This document shows, piece by piece, positions 24,009 to 36,649 of a stretch of 64,000 nt of DNA. This DNA comes from Gambelia wislizenii (Eukaryota; Chordata; Lepidosauria; Squamata; Crotaphytidae). Where the stretch lies: contig JAUMIR010000001.1 of assembly GCA_030847615.1 (NCBI GenBank), forward strand, positions 446,516,687 through 446,580,686, written 5' to 3'. Every line of letters starts with the position of its first letter. The stretch's first letter is position 1. The notes beneath the pieces are model-generated. The model ran no database searches. It was not told the origin of the DNA and saw nothing but the letters and a program-made list of their open reading frames with translations. A program made the translations under genes and the position numbers.

Positions 24009-27000
24009 CTTGAATTGGGCTTGAAAAGCAGCTAATAATCCATACCACACTAGAGAAAACAAAATCAACCTGAAATAATGTGTCAGTCACCCAGAAGATG
24101 TTTTTATACCTGGTAATGTTTCCAACAATTTGCTCATATAATTGAAATATTAGTATGGAGCAAAAAAAAAAAAAAAGAGGTGTATCTTGTCTATTCATGA
24201 AACAGACATAATCTGAACATCTGGAAATGGTTTGGCATACCTGTGCTTGACTTGTATGTAGATATTAGTGGGGGAACGGACTTTTTAAAATATGTAAACA
24301 ATACTTGTAATGTACAGAGTGCCCCCCTAGGTCTTGGGAGGGCCTTAAATCCTTTCAGCAACTTCTTGTTAATCTGTTCAGGTAAAGTTACTGTAATGTG
24401 GACAGTTCAATCTACTGGGACCCTATTTCTTTCTCTCTTTCTACAGCTCTCTTTAGTATATACAAATTGCACCTATTTTATGTACTAGTATTAGAGTAAT
24501 ATAAAAATGAAACAGAAGAGTGCATTTTGACCCCAATACTTACGTTATCAAGCCATTGATTATAAGTTAGGAAGCTTTTGTTGGGGTTAAAGTATGTATT
24601 TACATAGTCATCCATATGTTAACAGTACAGTATTCAAAGGTAGAGTGCATAATTGAGAATTCATGTTCACAAACAGGACTTTGGACTTAATGCATTTCCC
24701 AATTTTCTTTTCCATTGCCCAGCTTTCTTCTTTAACAAAAAATGTTATATGCTCTTGAATTCCACATAATTTGCTTATAAATAAATGTCTTTGCAATAGC
24801 AATTTAGGCACAATTTCACATTCCATATGCTTGTGTGATGCTTGGCACTTAGAGAGAAGGTATATATTTTTAGAAATTACTGCTAATATTTTTAATACCT
24901 CTCGGCAGCTGTTAAACAAAACAAACACAATTGATTTTGGCAAATCAATTTTCTAAATATATGTGTCCATAAAATGTGTATCATCCAATTCAATTTTGAT
25001 TATGTTGTTAGGAAGTTTGGTTTTGTGTTGGAAGGCAACTGCAATGAAAAAAATATTATGTTACTGTTGAAAATGAAAACAGAAGTCTTAATCAGCAAAT
25101 ATGAGATCAAAAAAAGAAGACGACGAGTGAATAGTCTGTTCATAATAGTGTAGCTGTTTGATGCCATAGATTGAGAAGCAGAGTTACAGCAATAGTCACA
25201 ATATTGAAAAGGACATCTGGTTTTAATGTACTATTCTTCCTGTAGGACACGTCGAGACATCCACTTCCTACACTGCCTGTTGGTCACTGTGGTGTCCAGC
25301 TTGAAGCACCATGAGCATCCTAGGGAACAGCTGGTACCGATTTCCCTAAAATATATGGGTATTCACTGTGAGAATGCAGTTATATGATTGCGCACACTCT
25401 GGCCCCTGTCCTATAAACTAGCAGGATGTAGACAACAGGAATCAAAATCTCTTCAATAGTATCTCCTACATCCATGGTTAAAGCTGTCTAGGATCATTCG
25501 TACTTGTTTTGCAGTTTATGTGGAGGGAAGGTCCTGCATCCTGTGGACAGCGCACAGGTCTCTAAAACCATTCACCATGTTTCTTTGTGTCTTTTTCCAG
25601 CTCCTGCTTCAAATTACTTTTTGAAGTGATGGATTAAGGCAAAATAATGAGTGAACAACCAGTTCAGTGCTTCAACATGGGAGGAGATGAAGCAGGAATG
25701 ACTGTTCATCATTCTACACTCCTGGCAACACCCAGATTGACAGCAAGATGTGTTGCGCACTCCAGAATTTTACCCAAGGAAAGAAAAACAACAATGTTTG
25801 TGGAAGCAGTATTGGAGTCCAGACTTGAGGCTTTCTACTTGCTCTCAGCTTTTGCTGCTCAAGCCTCAGGGCTTTCTTTCGTTCTGTATCACATCTTCCA
25901 TCAGATAGCCACCAGACTGTGGTTATGACTTGTCTTAAGACCAAAGTTCTCAACTGTTGTCTGCATTATGTCTCTCAAAGCCCATGTTTCTCCATCCACT
26001 CAGTCATTTTAGTTCATCTTAACGATCAAGATTCACTACCAGATCCTGAGCAAAGTTCATACTGTATGGCCACAGCTGACTTGAGAGGGTGAAACACTGA
26101 CTGACTATAGACATTTGTACTGGCTGATATCTTGAATTTTGGCAGGAAGCCATAGAAATGCTCAGTCTGAATAAAGTCATTCATTTTGTTTGTTTAGCTT
26201 ATAATTTACATTTATTATACTGAGTAACATTCTTCCAATCAGTTGACATTTAATTTTATTCCAGTGGGAAGCTCTCTTTTTTCATGTGTTACGTTGATTT
26301 TTCCTCACATTTATTTACATTTAATAAGTTGCTGTTCTAAAGGAGCGGAGTTTCCAAGATTCCAGCAATAGGGTTCTGTCACTTCAGATTAGCAGTGTGA
26401 GCATAGACACAGTTTGCTTCATTATTCAACATTTCTGTAGTACCATTTAGTATTCTAAATGCTTTTCACTTATTTGTCCTGGGAGGTACATTAAGCTTAG
26501 GGAGGGTGACTTGCAACATAAACAAACAAAAATTGTACTTTCTCACTGAACAGGAATTTGTTCCTGTTTTCCTGAAGCTCACAGAGACCATTCTCCCATC
26601 TCAGGGGGTCGCCTGCTTCAGGAGTCTGTAGGCAGGATTCTTGTGTTAGAAGGCTTCCAGATAGACAGCTCACATTTAAAAAGTGTTCTGCCCCTATTTC
26701 ATCTTTTTTTTTCTTAACAGACTTTCTCTGGAAAGCAGGGTGGAAGAAACAAAAAATAACATAGAAGGGCTCCAAACTGAAAACAATGTTGTGTGGCACT
26801 CCCACAGATATCCTTGAAGGAAATAGTGTAGTTGTGCAGTTAAATGGAAGCACCATGACTTTCCCTTAGTAAGCACCCTTAATTTGCAACTGTGTGTCCT
26901 ATCTTCCAGACCAGCTGCCTTCCCAAATAACCAAGTGTACATCCTTAAGGGGGTTCCTTCAAATAGGAAAGAGTAGTGAAATGGTAAATGAGGTTCAGTT

Positions 27001-27049
27001 TAATCAAGTTGAAAGTGATGATCACTAGAGCAAAAAATCCCAGCTTCAG
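24009..27049. other. Intergenic DNA, nothing recognised
   Basis: About 3 kb with no exon, RNA gene or known repeat that I could support. Open frames at 24608-24943 (-), 25647-25928 (+) and 26497-26856 (-) lack recognisable motifs. A long A run lies at about 24160-24175. Confidence 0.4.
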
Positions 27050-27400
27050 ATATATATACACTAATGGGATCTCATCTGGCTGTGACTAATCAAGAAAGAT
27101 ACTCATGTTGTGTTGGATGGTTTGATGAAAATGTCAGCCCGGTGCACTGTTTTAAAAAAGCAAATTCCATGCTGAATATAATTGGAAAAGCAAAGACTAA
27201 AAATGGTAATGTTACCCTTCCCATAGATAAATTTATGGTACAACCATATTTGGAATATTGTGTTATGGTTCTGCACCTGAAAAGGTTATTATAGAGTGAA
27301 AAAAGTGCAGCAAATGGCAACCAAAAGAATCATGGGGATGGACCAACTCCCCTGCAAGGAAAGGTTACCCCATTTGGGGAAGTTTAGCTTAGAAAGTTTA
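27050..27400 (+). mobile_element. Ancient CR1/L3-like LINE remnant
   Basis: The translation shows AVTNQERYSCCVGWF, FKKANSMLNIIGKAK and KFMVQPYLEYCVMVLH. After frameshifts come VQQMATKRIMGM and CKERLPHLGKFSLE, which follow the CR1-clade order (KKAN..LG.I, R.HLEYC, VQRRATKMI, YEERL..LGLFSLE). It is highly diverged from the other CR1 copies here, so it is an old insertion. Confidence 0.7.
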
Positions 27401-29311
27401 GCTTAACTCATAAGAATTCCTGGAATAAAATCTCTCCCCATCCTTTTGTAATCACTGCACCAGTACACAACCTAGTTGGTATTGTTTTGCATTGTTGTTT
27501 CCTGGACTTTGTCCTACTGTTCATCATCATTATCACTACCACCACTCTTCTGCAGGATTCTTGTAGCTTATCCAGTCGAGCCTGGGCAAATGGGGATCCC
27601 TCCCCCAGAGGAGACAACAAGCTAGCCCTGTTCCCTCTCTAGTGGTAGGGCATGGGCAAAAGCATGATTACCCTCCTGCCTTCATCATGTGTAGGGATTA
27701 TACATTAAATATCAGTGTCTCATTTTTACACTAAAGTGTGCATGCAGAATATACAGAATATACTTCCTAGTCTGTCTTCTCTCAGAACCAAACTGCATAT
27801 GACTGCACATGTATTTTAAGAAAACTGTTGAGATTTTTTTTGCTGAAAAATCAGTGTTTGCTGAAAAGCACCATTAGCAGAGAAGTATGTCCTTGTGAAA
27901 CATAGTGAGTGTTAACTCTTCCTCTAGCCTCACTTTTTCACAGTAAGACCCCCTTGGCAAGGGAAAAGGAACATGGGCAAGGTGGGAGAAAACTGCAAAA
28001 GAAAATTGATACATACAAGATAGGCACAGCCTTTCCTCTTGTGATTTCTCTGGTGAAAATAAAGTTTCTGCCCCTCCTTGGCATCATAGATGGGGTTTAT
28101 TAGTTTTGTCTTCTTTGCCATATAATTATGTGGGATTAAGAAATAGCTTAGTCTTTACTAAGTTGGTTCCAAATTGGCAATGAATATGGATAGGAAAAAA
28201 AATCCTCCTGTATTTTTGAAAGGGATGGGAAAATGTGTGGTTCTTTATAACAGCGGGTGGTTCCATGTTAGACCTAAGGCCCTGGAATGTTTGTTGATTA
28301 TCTTTTGGGAAAGGCTGAGCAATAGTGCCATTGCAATTTGTTGATACACAAAGATTTTGAGAGGAGATGAGATAAGGTTTAAAAGATGACAGTGGAAGCA
28401 CTGGAGGTATTCAGTCATGGAGTGAAAATGCAACAGCATCAAGAAATCAAAATGTCTTACCAGCTTGCCGAAGAATAGTTGCCTCCCTGAAGATAGGAGG
28501 ATATCTAGTTCATATTCAACCGCATTTGTTTTTGGAAGGATCCCATCTTGGGAGAAAGATAGGGTATAAATTCAATAAATAAATAAAAAATCAAATAAAA
28601 AGTGGGATAGCAAAATGATTTAAAGTCGTGTGTGTGTGTGTCCCCTCAGGTATTGCAGCAATACCCTATTAGAGAAAATGGACTCCCTCTCCAAGTTAGA
28701 AGTATAATAAAGCTTTCACTGATAGTTACTTGCTTCAGCTGAATACTATTACAGGTCATGGAGACCTGGAGGAACAATTAAAAGGCTGAAAGTTAAGCAA
28801 TGTGTGGGAAGTACTATCTTATCTAAGCATGAGTTTCCCTGTCACAGGCTGAGAGCCAGAAGAGCTTGTATGATAGATTGACACTAGCCCAGCTGCTGTA
28901 TCTGGAGTTTTTCATTACCCAAAAATGCTTGAAATTATGAATTTGAACAGCTTCTTGGAGAATAAACAGCAACATTCTCTAACAACTTAGTAGAGAATGA
29001 ATACATTGGCTAACTTTTAAAAGAATAGCAGATACAACAGCAGAGCTCAAACTGTCCTTACTAAGGATGGACAAACTTGTCCATTTTACTTCTCTGTGAA
29101 AGGAGGAGCTGGGCATTGTCTAGTTGGTGCCAGCCAATCACAGTTCAGGGAATGCTGTGAAGGGGATCTATAGGGAAGAAAGGATACAAAACTGAGGCTT
29201 GTCTTTTGACAGAAGACAGCTAGGGAAAAGATGGCATAAAAATAAGGAAAAGTTGTAACAGAAATAGGACAGCCAGGGAAAGGACTAAATAAGGTTTGGA
29301 GAGCTGTACAA
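27401..29311. other. Intergenic DNA, mostly unrecognised
   Basis: A LINE-like tail (gatagggtataaattc plus AAT repeats) lies at about 28555-28605, and a GT run at about 28628-28640. No gene was recognised. Confidence 0.4.
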
Positions 29312-29430
29312 CATGCAGCTCTCCAGGTGTTCAGGCCTCCAATTCCCAGAAGCCTGAGCCAGCTGGTCCAATAATCAGGAATTCTGGGAGTTGGAGGCCA
29401 AAACATCTGGAGGGCCACAGGTTGTGCAAG
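29312..29430. mobile_element. Foldback MITE
   Basis: The left arm cagctctccaggtgtt and ggcctccaattcccag is mirrored by the right arm ctgggagttggaggcc and aacatctggagggcc. This self-complementary short element recurs at several places in the window. Confidence 0.75.
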
Positions 29431-31277
29431 CCTGGATTAAATAGTTCAGAGGTTAATGTGTGGTGTAGATGTATCTTAATAAAGTTCTAGTTGTTTATTA
29501 TTTTTTACAACTGTGTCTGGCTATTCCTGTTTAGATAGACAGTCTGGTCACGTTTACCACAGTGAATCCACAGGGTTCCCACCTTGGGACCTAAGTATCC
29601 AATTCAGGGAGGGATCTTGAGGGGAATGGAGCCCAAAGACTGGAATTGTGGGGCCAGCCTGGAGAAGGGATCCATCACACTCCCACATTTGAATTCCAAT
29701 TAAAAATAATAATAATAATAATAATAATATAAAATTCTTGTTCATCCCTAAAGAAGTGCAAATGTATCAATGTCACTTTCTTCCACATTTAAGGTTTGGT
29801 AAATTGTGATTTTTAAAAAAGCAACTAAACAAGAGTCTCACCCACGCCTAGTCCACAGCTTTGTTGTGCAGCTAAGTGTTGAAACAGTGTTCTGACTCTT
29901 TCTGTTAAAACCTAGTTGTGATATTCACTTAAGAGGCAAGTGCCCCCAATACATATGGGAAAATGTGAGACCTGACGAGCTGGTGGTGGGTCCACATTGA
30001 AATATCCATGAATGGAAACAGGCAGGCACATTTCTTTGCCTTCAGAATTGCATGAGTGTTTGCATTTTGATCAAACATTCCTCATTTATATAACTTCATG
30101 GGAGGCAGTCTGTGGAAGAAAGACATTACATCAGGATTTACCCTGGCTAAGGGCCAGACTGGATGGGATGCCAATCCTGTAATCAGCTATTGTGTTAATG
30201 GCTTTTAAAACTAAATGTTAAATGCACAGACACAGTCTGGATCAGGAGCAAGAGATGGGGAAGGTCAAGCTAGCTCTCCCTGTCACTCCCACTGGGGTCC
30301 TGAACCAGATCATGGGTTCCACTCGTACTTGCCATTAAAAAAAACACACACACATTGGCATTAATGGGCGCATGAGGAATCTAAATAGGAACAACAAAAG
30401 GTTGGTGCCTCTACCCATACCCCACACTCCTGGTTCCCAATCCAGAGTGGCCTTTTGTCTTCAATTTACTTTTAAAAACATCTTTCACAGGTTTACTAAT
30501 TGCATGAATGGAATCCCAGAAGTACAGGCTGTGTATTAAGAAACAGGAACCAGAGGGATGGGTAGATGAATGAGGAGTGTGCTGAAGGAGACTTGAGAAG
30601 ACCACAGCTAAGCATAGGAAAAGCTAATGGAAAGTGATACCAGTTAAGAAAATGTCACATGGCTTAAAAAGAAGCCATGTGAATGATGTTGACAGGATGG
30701 GGAAGAGAAATATAGGAATGCAAAGAAAACAGAAGGCTGGCTGAGACACACCATAGTAAACTTAGGAAAGTGGAGTCAACATGGGCGGAACAGAGAGACG
30801 AAAGTCACCATGGAAGCATGGAGAGAGGATGACCAAGAATGAGCACACATTCTTGGGGCTATGGAGTGATGGCAGATAAAGCAGCAGCAACAAGAAAAAG
30901 TGCTCAGTCTTCCAAGCGACAGCCAACCCAAGTCTTGTATATCTCATAAGAACTGCATAGACTGGGATAGTCACTAGGCATGGTTTTCGCCACATCAGAT
31001 GCACTATAATGGAGAAACCCACACCTGGAAAATCTATTCCTTCTATGAGTCCTGTTGCATCTTCTTTTTCTTGTTGTGAAAATCCCAGGAGGCCAAGAAC
31101 TGATGCTGGCAGTAGAGGTAAACCCAAATCATGCCAATTACTGCCCCCTTCCTGAAGTTTGTGGTATTACAATATAAGGAGATGCGCAGAGTGCCAACAG
31201 GCTGGGTGACTACAGTTAAACTGGCACTACTTTATACTGGACCTGTTCCAGGTTTGTAATACAGAACAATGAAAGGG
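29431..31277. other. Intergenic DNA
   Basis: An AAT microsatellite lies at 29703-29728, and an AATAAA followed by a T-rich stretch at about 29477 is part of a weak LTR-like candidate (see findings). The 121-codon open frame at 30762-31127 (-) has no recognisable domain. Confidence 0.4.
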
Positions 31278-31285
31278 TCTTAGGA

Positions 31286-31598
31286 CAGTAGCTCTTAATC
31301 TTTTCTTTACCAGTGACCCCTTTTAAATATCTTTTGTTGCCACAGACCCCCAAGACTTAACTCAAGATTTAAAACAACAACATTAGTACTGTATAATTAC
31401 ACCATCCATTAACCCTTCCCTCAAGGGCACAAGTTTGTGGCTGGAGAGGCAGCCAACCAACCTTGACCTTGGCTCCTGTCATGTGGCGGCTCCACTGTGG
31501 GGAGGAGGTGGGCCAAGCAGTCTTCAAGCCCTCGCAGACCCCCTGTGAGGACATCGCAGACCCCTGGGGGTCTGCAGACCACAGGTTAAGAACCACTG
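31286..31598 (-). mobile_element. hAT MITE, copy 2, with both termini
   Basis: The left end CAGTAGCTCTTAATC and right end GGTTAAGAACCACTG form imperfect terminal inverted repeats. The flanks tcttagga and acttaggc share a central 6-base match, consistent with a decayed 8-base hAT target duplication. The body is the reverse complement of the element at 22356. The element is 313 bases, too short for transposase. Confidence 0.85.
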
Positions 31599-31606
31599 AC
31601 TTAGGC

Positions 31607-31740
31607 TGAAGCCTTGCTGTGGGTAGCACAGCTGTGAGAGACCCTGGCCAGAGGCAATCACTACCAATCTGTAAGGAGAAAGCACTGAATTAGATAGACC
31701 AGTGGCCAGGTTTAGTATAAGGCAGTTTGAGACCATCCAA
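31607..31740 (+). mobile_element. Possible SINE tail (5S-SINE type)
   Basis: The pattern gaattagatagaccagtgg then gtataaggcagttt resembles the 3' tail of the SINE at 45040 (ctagatggagcaaagg, gtataaggaagctt). The 5S-like head is not recognisable here. Confidence 0.4.
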
Positions 31741-32304
31741 GACACTGTTGCTATCGAGCCAGAGTGGTCAGTGATGCCTCCCCCCAAAACCCATCCAATT
31801 CAAAGTGCATAGTACCTAAAGCCCAAGAAGTTATTTTAGCACATGAGTCAGGAAACCCCACAACCAACTTCCCCCATCCTGACCAGTAAAAAGAGTAATA
31901 GTAAGTTATTTGCTGCCCTCTGACATTCAAAACATGCTGTCTGAGACACCCACCTCACGCTGATGGTAGGACAAGACCTAAGACCACTTCAGTGGAGAAC
32001 ACCCACCATCGTTCTGGTATATCACACTGTGCCTGAAGTAAATGGAGTTGTCATGATTTTGATAAAATTATTTTCCAGCTATGTAAAATTGCCCAAACCT
32101 TCACAGTGATCTGAGTGACTTTATTCTCACTGGAAAACAGATTTGCTCAAGTTTTATCTATTCAGAACTAATCCCTAGATCTTCTTCATCTGGATATACA
32201 CCAATCACGATTGAACAGCCCATTTATGACAGATTCCCCTAGACTCTTCCACAGTGGATACCTCCAGTTCTCCCTTACCTAAACAAAGGTTTGAACAGAA
32301 AATT

Positions 32305-33071
32305 CCAATTTCCAAAAAATATTTATTTTTATAATATTTGAGATTAACACTTTTTTAATAAAACCTTGGACAGGTGTGGCTTGGGCCAGGTCCTTGTGCA
32401 AGAGATGTGCAGATACCCCAACCTGCACAGCAAATACAGGCTCCTCTGAAGATCACCACCTAAGAAAAGCAGGTTGAAGCAAAATAGCAAAGGTGCCTCC
32501 TCTGACCCAAAAGACATCAAGCAGGTACTCCAGGACGAAGGGAGAAGCTGTGGAAGAATTCACCTTGGTGGGAACCATGGCAACAGGCCCCCTCTCAACG
32601 GGCCCTTCTGAGCAGTTTTGGAGCAGAGATTCATCCTGCATCCACTCTCTCTGCAGAATAATTATTTCCACTACAGTCAGCTTTATAAGAAAATATGTTC
32701 CTTCATAAGTCCCCCTTTATCTGTCCCTGCTGTCTGTGCACAGCACTGCTAATGGTTATTTCCTTAAGTGGGATACTCCTCATTTGGTTGCCCTTGTCCA
32801 TTAAATGTCTAGCCAGTTATGTGTCTTTGCCTCCTGATGCCTCCAAACTGCAAAAGGATCTCCCAGAGTAAGCCAGGAAAGCAGACAGCTGTTTGCTTTT
32901 CAGATGTCTTCAGAGTGGGCAGATTCTCCTGGATCACAGTGTGAGAAGGCTGGATCACACTGCCCCTCCTCAAAGCAATTGTTTGTTTAGGTTCTGTTTT
33001 GTTGGGTTCTCTTTTGGGAGCAGAGGGTTGGCAACTGCAGTTTCTTAGCTGCAGGTGGTGTTGGGTCCCTT
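32305..33071 (-). other. TGFB3: Probable TGFB3 3' UTR
   Basis: About 750 bases follow the TGA stop before the first AATAAA on this strand. I see no repeat and no long open frame. Its length is of the order expected for the TGFB3 3' UTR, but the true end is unproven and longer forms are possible. Confidence 0.5.
32322..32327 (-). terminator. TGFB3: Polyadenylation signal AATAAA for TGFB3
   Basis: The + strand tttatt at this site reads AATAAA on the coding strand, about 745 bases after the TGFB3 stop, and a T-rich stretch follows. It is the first canonical signal I found. Confidence 0.45.
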
Positions 33072-33230
<159 letters not shown>

Positions 33231-35163
33231 CTAAGAAAACCACCAAATGACAACAAAAAAGTAGTAAGGGGCACGTTTATGGTCAAACAGGATTGCTATT
33301 AGGCAGAAAACAGGCACTTATAAGCGATCCCAAAGTGGAGCCTGAATAACTAACTTTATTGGAGTACAACTTCCAGCCAGCAGGTAGGATTCTGGGAGTC
33401 ATGGTCAAATAAAGCAATTTCTTCAGGTTCTGTCTAAAACACCATCCTTCTATCACTATCCAAGACATTTTAACAAGTTGCTTTAAATGAGATTATTAAT
33501 ATGGAGCAGCTGAGTCGGGCCCAGCCCAAAGGAGTAAATCTCAGAACAGCCACAGAGCATCCAAACCTCAGCTCTGCATTGTTATATGCAGTTCTCTTAT
33601 ATATTTTGCTCTTTTTTAAAAAAGAAAGAGAGAACACACAACAACATTGGGTGTAACCATTCTATGGCCCCATTTGAGTTTCAAGAAAAACAGCTGAAAA
33701 AAATCATCGTTCCTTGGCCAGCATCTCCTAATCATGCTGGATTTAACCCAAGCCCTCTCAAATATCTACATTCTCCTCCTAAGTGTTTGAATCCTCTACA
33801 AATCACACTCTCTCTGCTCCACGGCACTCTTTCTGAAAAAGAGAAAATTAAAATATGCCTGGGGCTGTTCTAATAGTGGGTGCTTCTGCCTTCACCTCAG
33901 TGCTAGATCTAAAGCACTCTAACCTTAAGAGCCATGTTTTTCCCCAGGGATTGTTCCATTTCATGGGATACTGATGTTGTAAAGGGGAAAGGGAAGCAGA
34001 GGCCCAAATCCTAGTGGGAGTTCTAACTAGAGTAAACCCACTGAATCAATGGGATTTACCTACATGTTGACTTAACCATTTAACAATTGATTCAATAGGT
34101 CTCCTCCTTTTGGGAATTTGAACAGGATTCAGGCCTTAATCTCATTTCTTCCTTGCTAAAAAGGCTTCCACTGAGGAGTTGGTTTTATTGTGAAGGAATA
34201 ATTATCCGTTAACCACTGTCATCATGGTTTAAAACAAAACAAAGCATATATTGCTACAGAAGCCTTCTTTATTGTGACAGGGAAGAATCGCCTTCACAGA
34301 CTTCAGAAATCTTGCGTTTTAAAAAATAGTTTTTATTTAATATGGTAAACATAACTAAACAGTAAAACAAACAACAATCAGTCTATAAGCACACATATCA
34401 CAAGATAAACTACATATTGGATTTAATACACATCTATTCATGCAGCTGCCATAACCAGGGCTGTTGTTGAATCCCCTCAAATACCTTATCTGCAATGCCT
34501 CCCCTTTGGCTACTTTCCTGCAAACCAAAGCCCACCAGAAGTCATGGACTACAACTCCCATCTGCCTCAACCAGCATAGCCAATAGTGAGCGGTGATTAG
34601 AGTTATGCAAAATGAGTGTCAGGTTACCTACTCCATCATAAACTTATGTTTGTTCAGCTGAGGAGGAAAGAACTTTGCTTTGTTCTACAACAAACTGTGC
34701 TACTGAGGGAAGGGTCCATTCTGTACAACCAAACATCACAAGATGAAAAGGAATAATACTGGTGTGTTTTTCCTTTGTTGCTCTGAAATGCACATGCAAA
34801 AGGTTCCTCTGCTTTCACAAATATTGATTATCTCTTGTAAATAATACTGTGATAGAACAGCAGCCATGGCATGCCAACCACAGCAGTTGTGTACATTTTT
34901 TTTTACCAGTGCTATGTGCTTGTCCTCCATCATGGAACCTCTCTCCTGTGTGGTGGAGCAGTGGGCATCAATGCTAGTAAAAGTTATGATCTTTTGCCTT
35001 TTAAACACTTAGGACAGGCATTTGCAACCAGGATAGCATAACTGTTGGGACTCTCTAAGTGCTGCCATGAGCAAAATGTCCATAAAGAAAAACATCCTTT
35101 CCAACTTTGGCTGAAATTCCCCTGTGGCATATGCTGGTATATGTTCCCATTACATGGGCGTAT
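33231..35163 (-). other. TGFB3 intron 6, left part
   Basis: Contains partial copies of the short foldback MITE (ggagtacaacttccagcc at about 33360, ggactacaactcccatc at about 34547). No exon was recognised. Confidence 0.5.
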
Positions 35164-35755
35164 CACAGAATCATAGAGTTCGGAGAGACTACAGGGGCCA
35201 TCCAGTCCAACCCCCTGCCATGCAGGAATACACGATCAAAGCATTCCTGACAGATGGCCATACAGCCTCTGTTTAAACACCTCCAAAGAAGGAGACTCTG
35301 CCACTCTTCGAGGCAGTGCATTCCACTGCCAAACAGCTCAAACTGTCAGAAAGTTCTTCCTAATGTTTAGGTGGAATATCTTTTCCTGTAGTTTGAATCA
35401 ATTGATCCGTTTCTTAGTCTCCAGAGCATCAGAAAACAAGCTAGCTCCATCCTTAGTATGACATCCCTTCAAATATTTAAACATGGCTATCATGTCACCT
35501 CTTAACCTTGTCTTCTCCAGGCTAAACCTACCCAGCACCCTAAGCCACTCCTCTTAGGGCATGGCTTTCAGACCTCCCACCATTTTGGTCACCCTTCTCT
35601 GGACATGTTCCAGCTTTTCAATATCCTTCTTGAATTGTAGTGCCCAGGACTGAATACAATATTCCAGGTGCAGTCTGACCAAAGCAGACTAGAGTAGCAC
35701 TATTACTTCCCTTGATCTAGGCACTATACTCCTGTTGATGCAGCCTTTTTAGCTG
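35164..35755 (-). mobile_element. CR1 LINE fragment in TGFB3 intron 6
   Basis: It starts with the CR1 terminus (agaatcatagag on + strand), then tccagtccaaccccctgcc, and continues back through the C-terminal pol region to ttagctgctgtgtcacac. It is interrupted by stops, and more diverged than the copy at 35985. Confidence 0.92.
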
Positions 35756-35984
35756 CTGTGTCACACTATGTCTTTTTTGGTTGTTGAGGAAGAAGGTATC
35801 TAGTATTTGTAAATGCTCAATTGACGTTTTAAGTTACTTCAATGCTAGAAATTTAGAGACTGAAGGAAAATTTCATGGGGAAGATTCTTATTTGGTGGAA
35901 CAGTGCTCTCAATTCTCCCTTTTGCTACATCCCTGAGGGGATAACAACCACCTGCAGTTTGCAGCCAGGAAAAGGAACAGCCAC

Positions 35985-36465
35985 ATAGAATCATAGAATC
36001 ATAGAACTGTAGAGTTGGAAGAGACCACAAGGGCCATCCAGTCCAACCCCCTGCCATGCAGGAACACACAATCAAAGCATCCCTGACAGATGGCCATCCA
36101 GCCTCTGTTTAAAGACCTCCAAAGAAGGAGACCCCACCACGCTCCAAGGGAGTGTGTTCCACTGCCTAACAGTTCTTACTGTCAAAAAGTTCCTCCTAAT
36201 GTTGAGGTGGAATCTCTGTTCCTGGAGCTTGCATCCATTGCTCTGCATTCTAGTCTCTGGAGCAGCAGAAAACAAGCTTGCTCCATCTTCAATGTGACAC
36301 CCCTTCAAATACTTAAACAGGGCTATCATATCGCCCCTGAACCGTCTTTTTTCCAAGCTAAACATACCCAGCTCCCTAAGTCTTTCCTCATAAGGCATGG
36401 TTTCCAGACCTTTCACCATTTTAGTCGCCCTTCTCTGGACACGCTCCAATTTGTCAATATCCTAT
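35985..36465 (-). mobile_element. Young CR1 LINE fragment in TGFB3 intron 6
   Basis: The C-terminal CR1 pol frame is open for about 125 codons: MERVQRRATKMVKGLETMPY, RFHLNIRRNFLTVRTVRQWN and DGHLSGML at the end. The terminus attctatgattctatg follows. It is 5' truncated at a Leu-rich junction near 36465. It is in the same orientation as TGFB3 and very similar to the copies at 48432 and 53262. Confidence 0.94.
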
Positions 36466-36649
36466 TGGCTGTGGGAGCACACCCTGGCACCTTCAAGCTG
36501 GGGCTGCACAGACAGTGGCCATGGAAGGCCAACAGAAGTACACTGGCATAAATTTCCACTCCTCCAGCAGTTAAATAGGCTTTGGCCACTGATGGCTTCC
36601 ATATATATTTTCTCTTGTCTGGTGTATGACAGATAATAGTCACCTCATT

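Noticed and set aside
24608..24943. 111-codon open frame on - strand
   Set aside because: No recognisable domain, AT-rich, no neighbouring exons; taken as chance.
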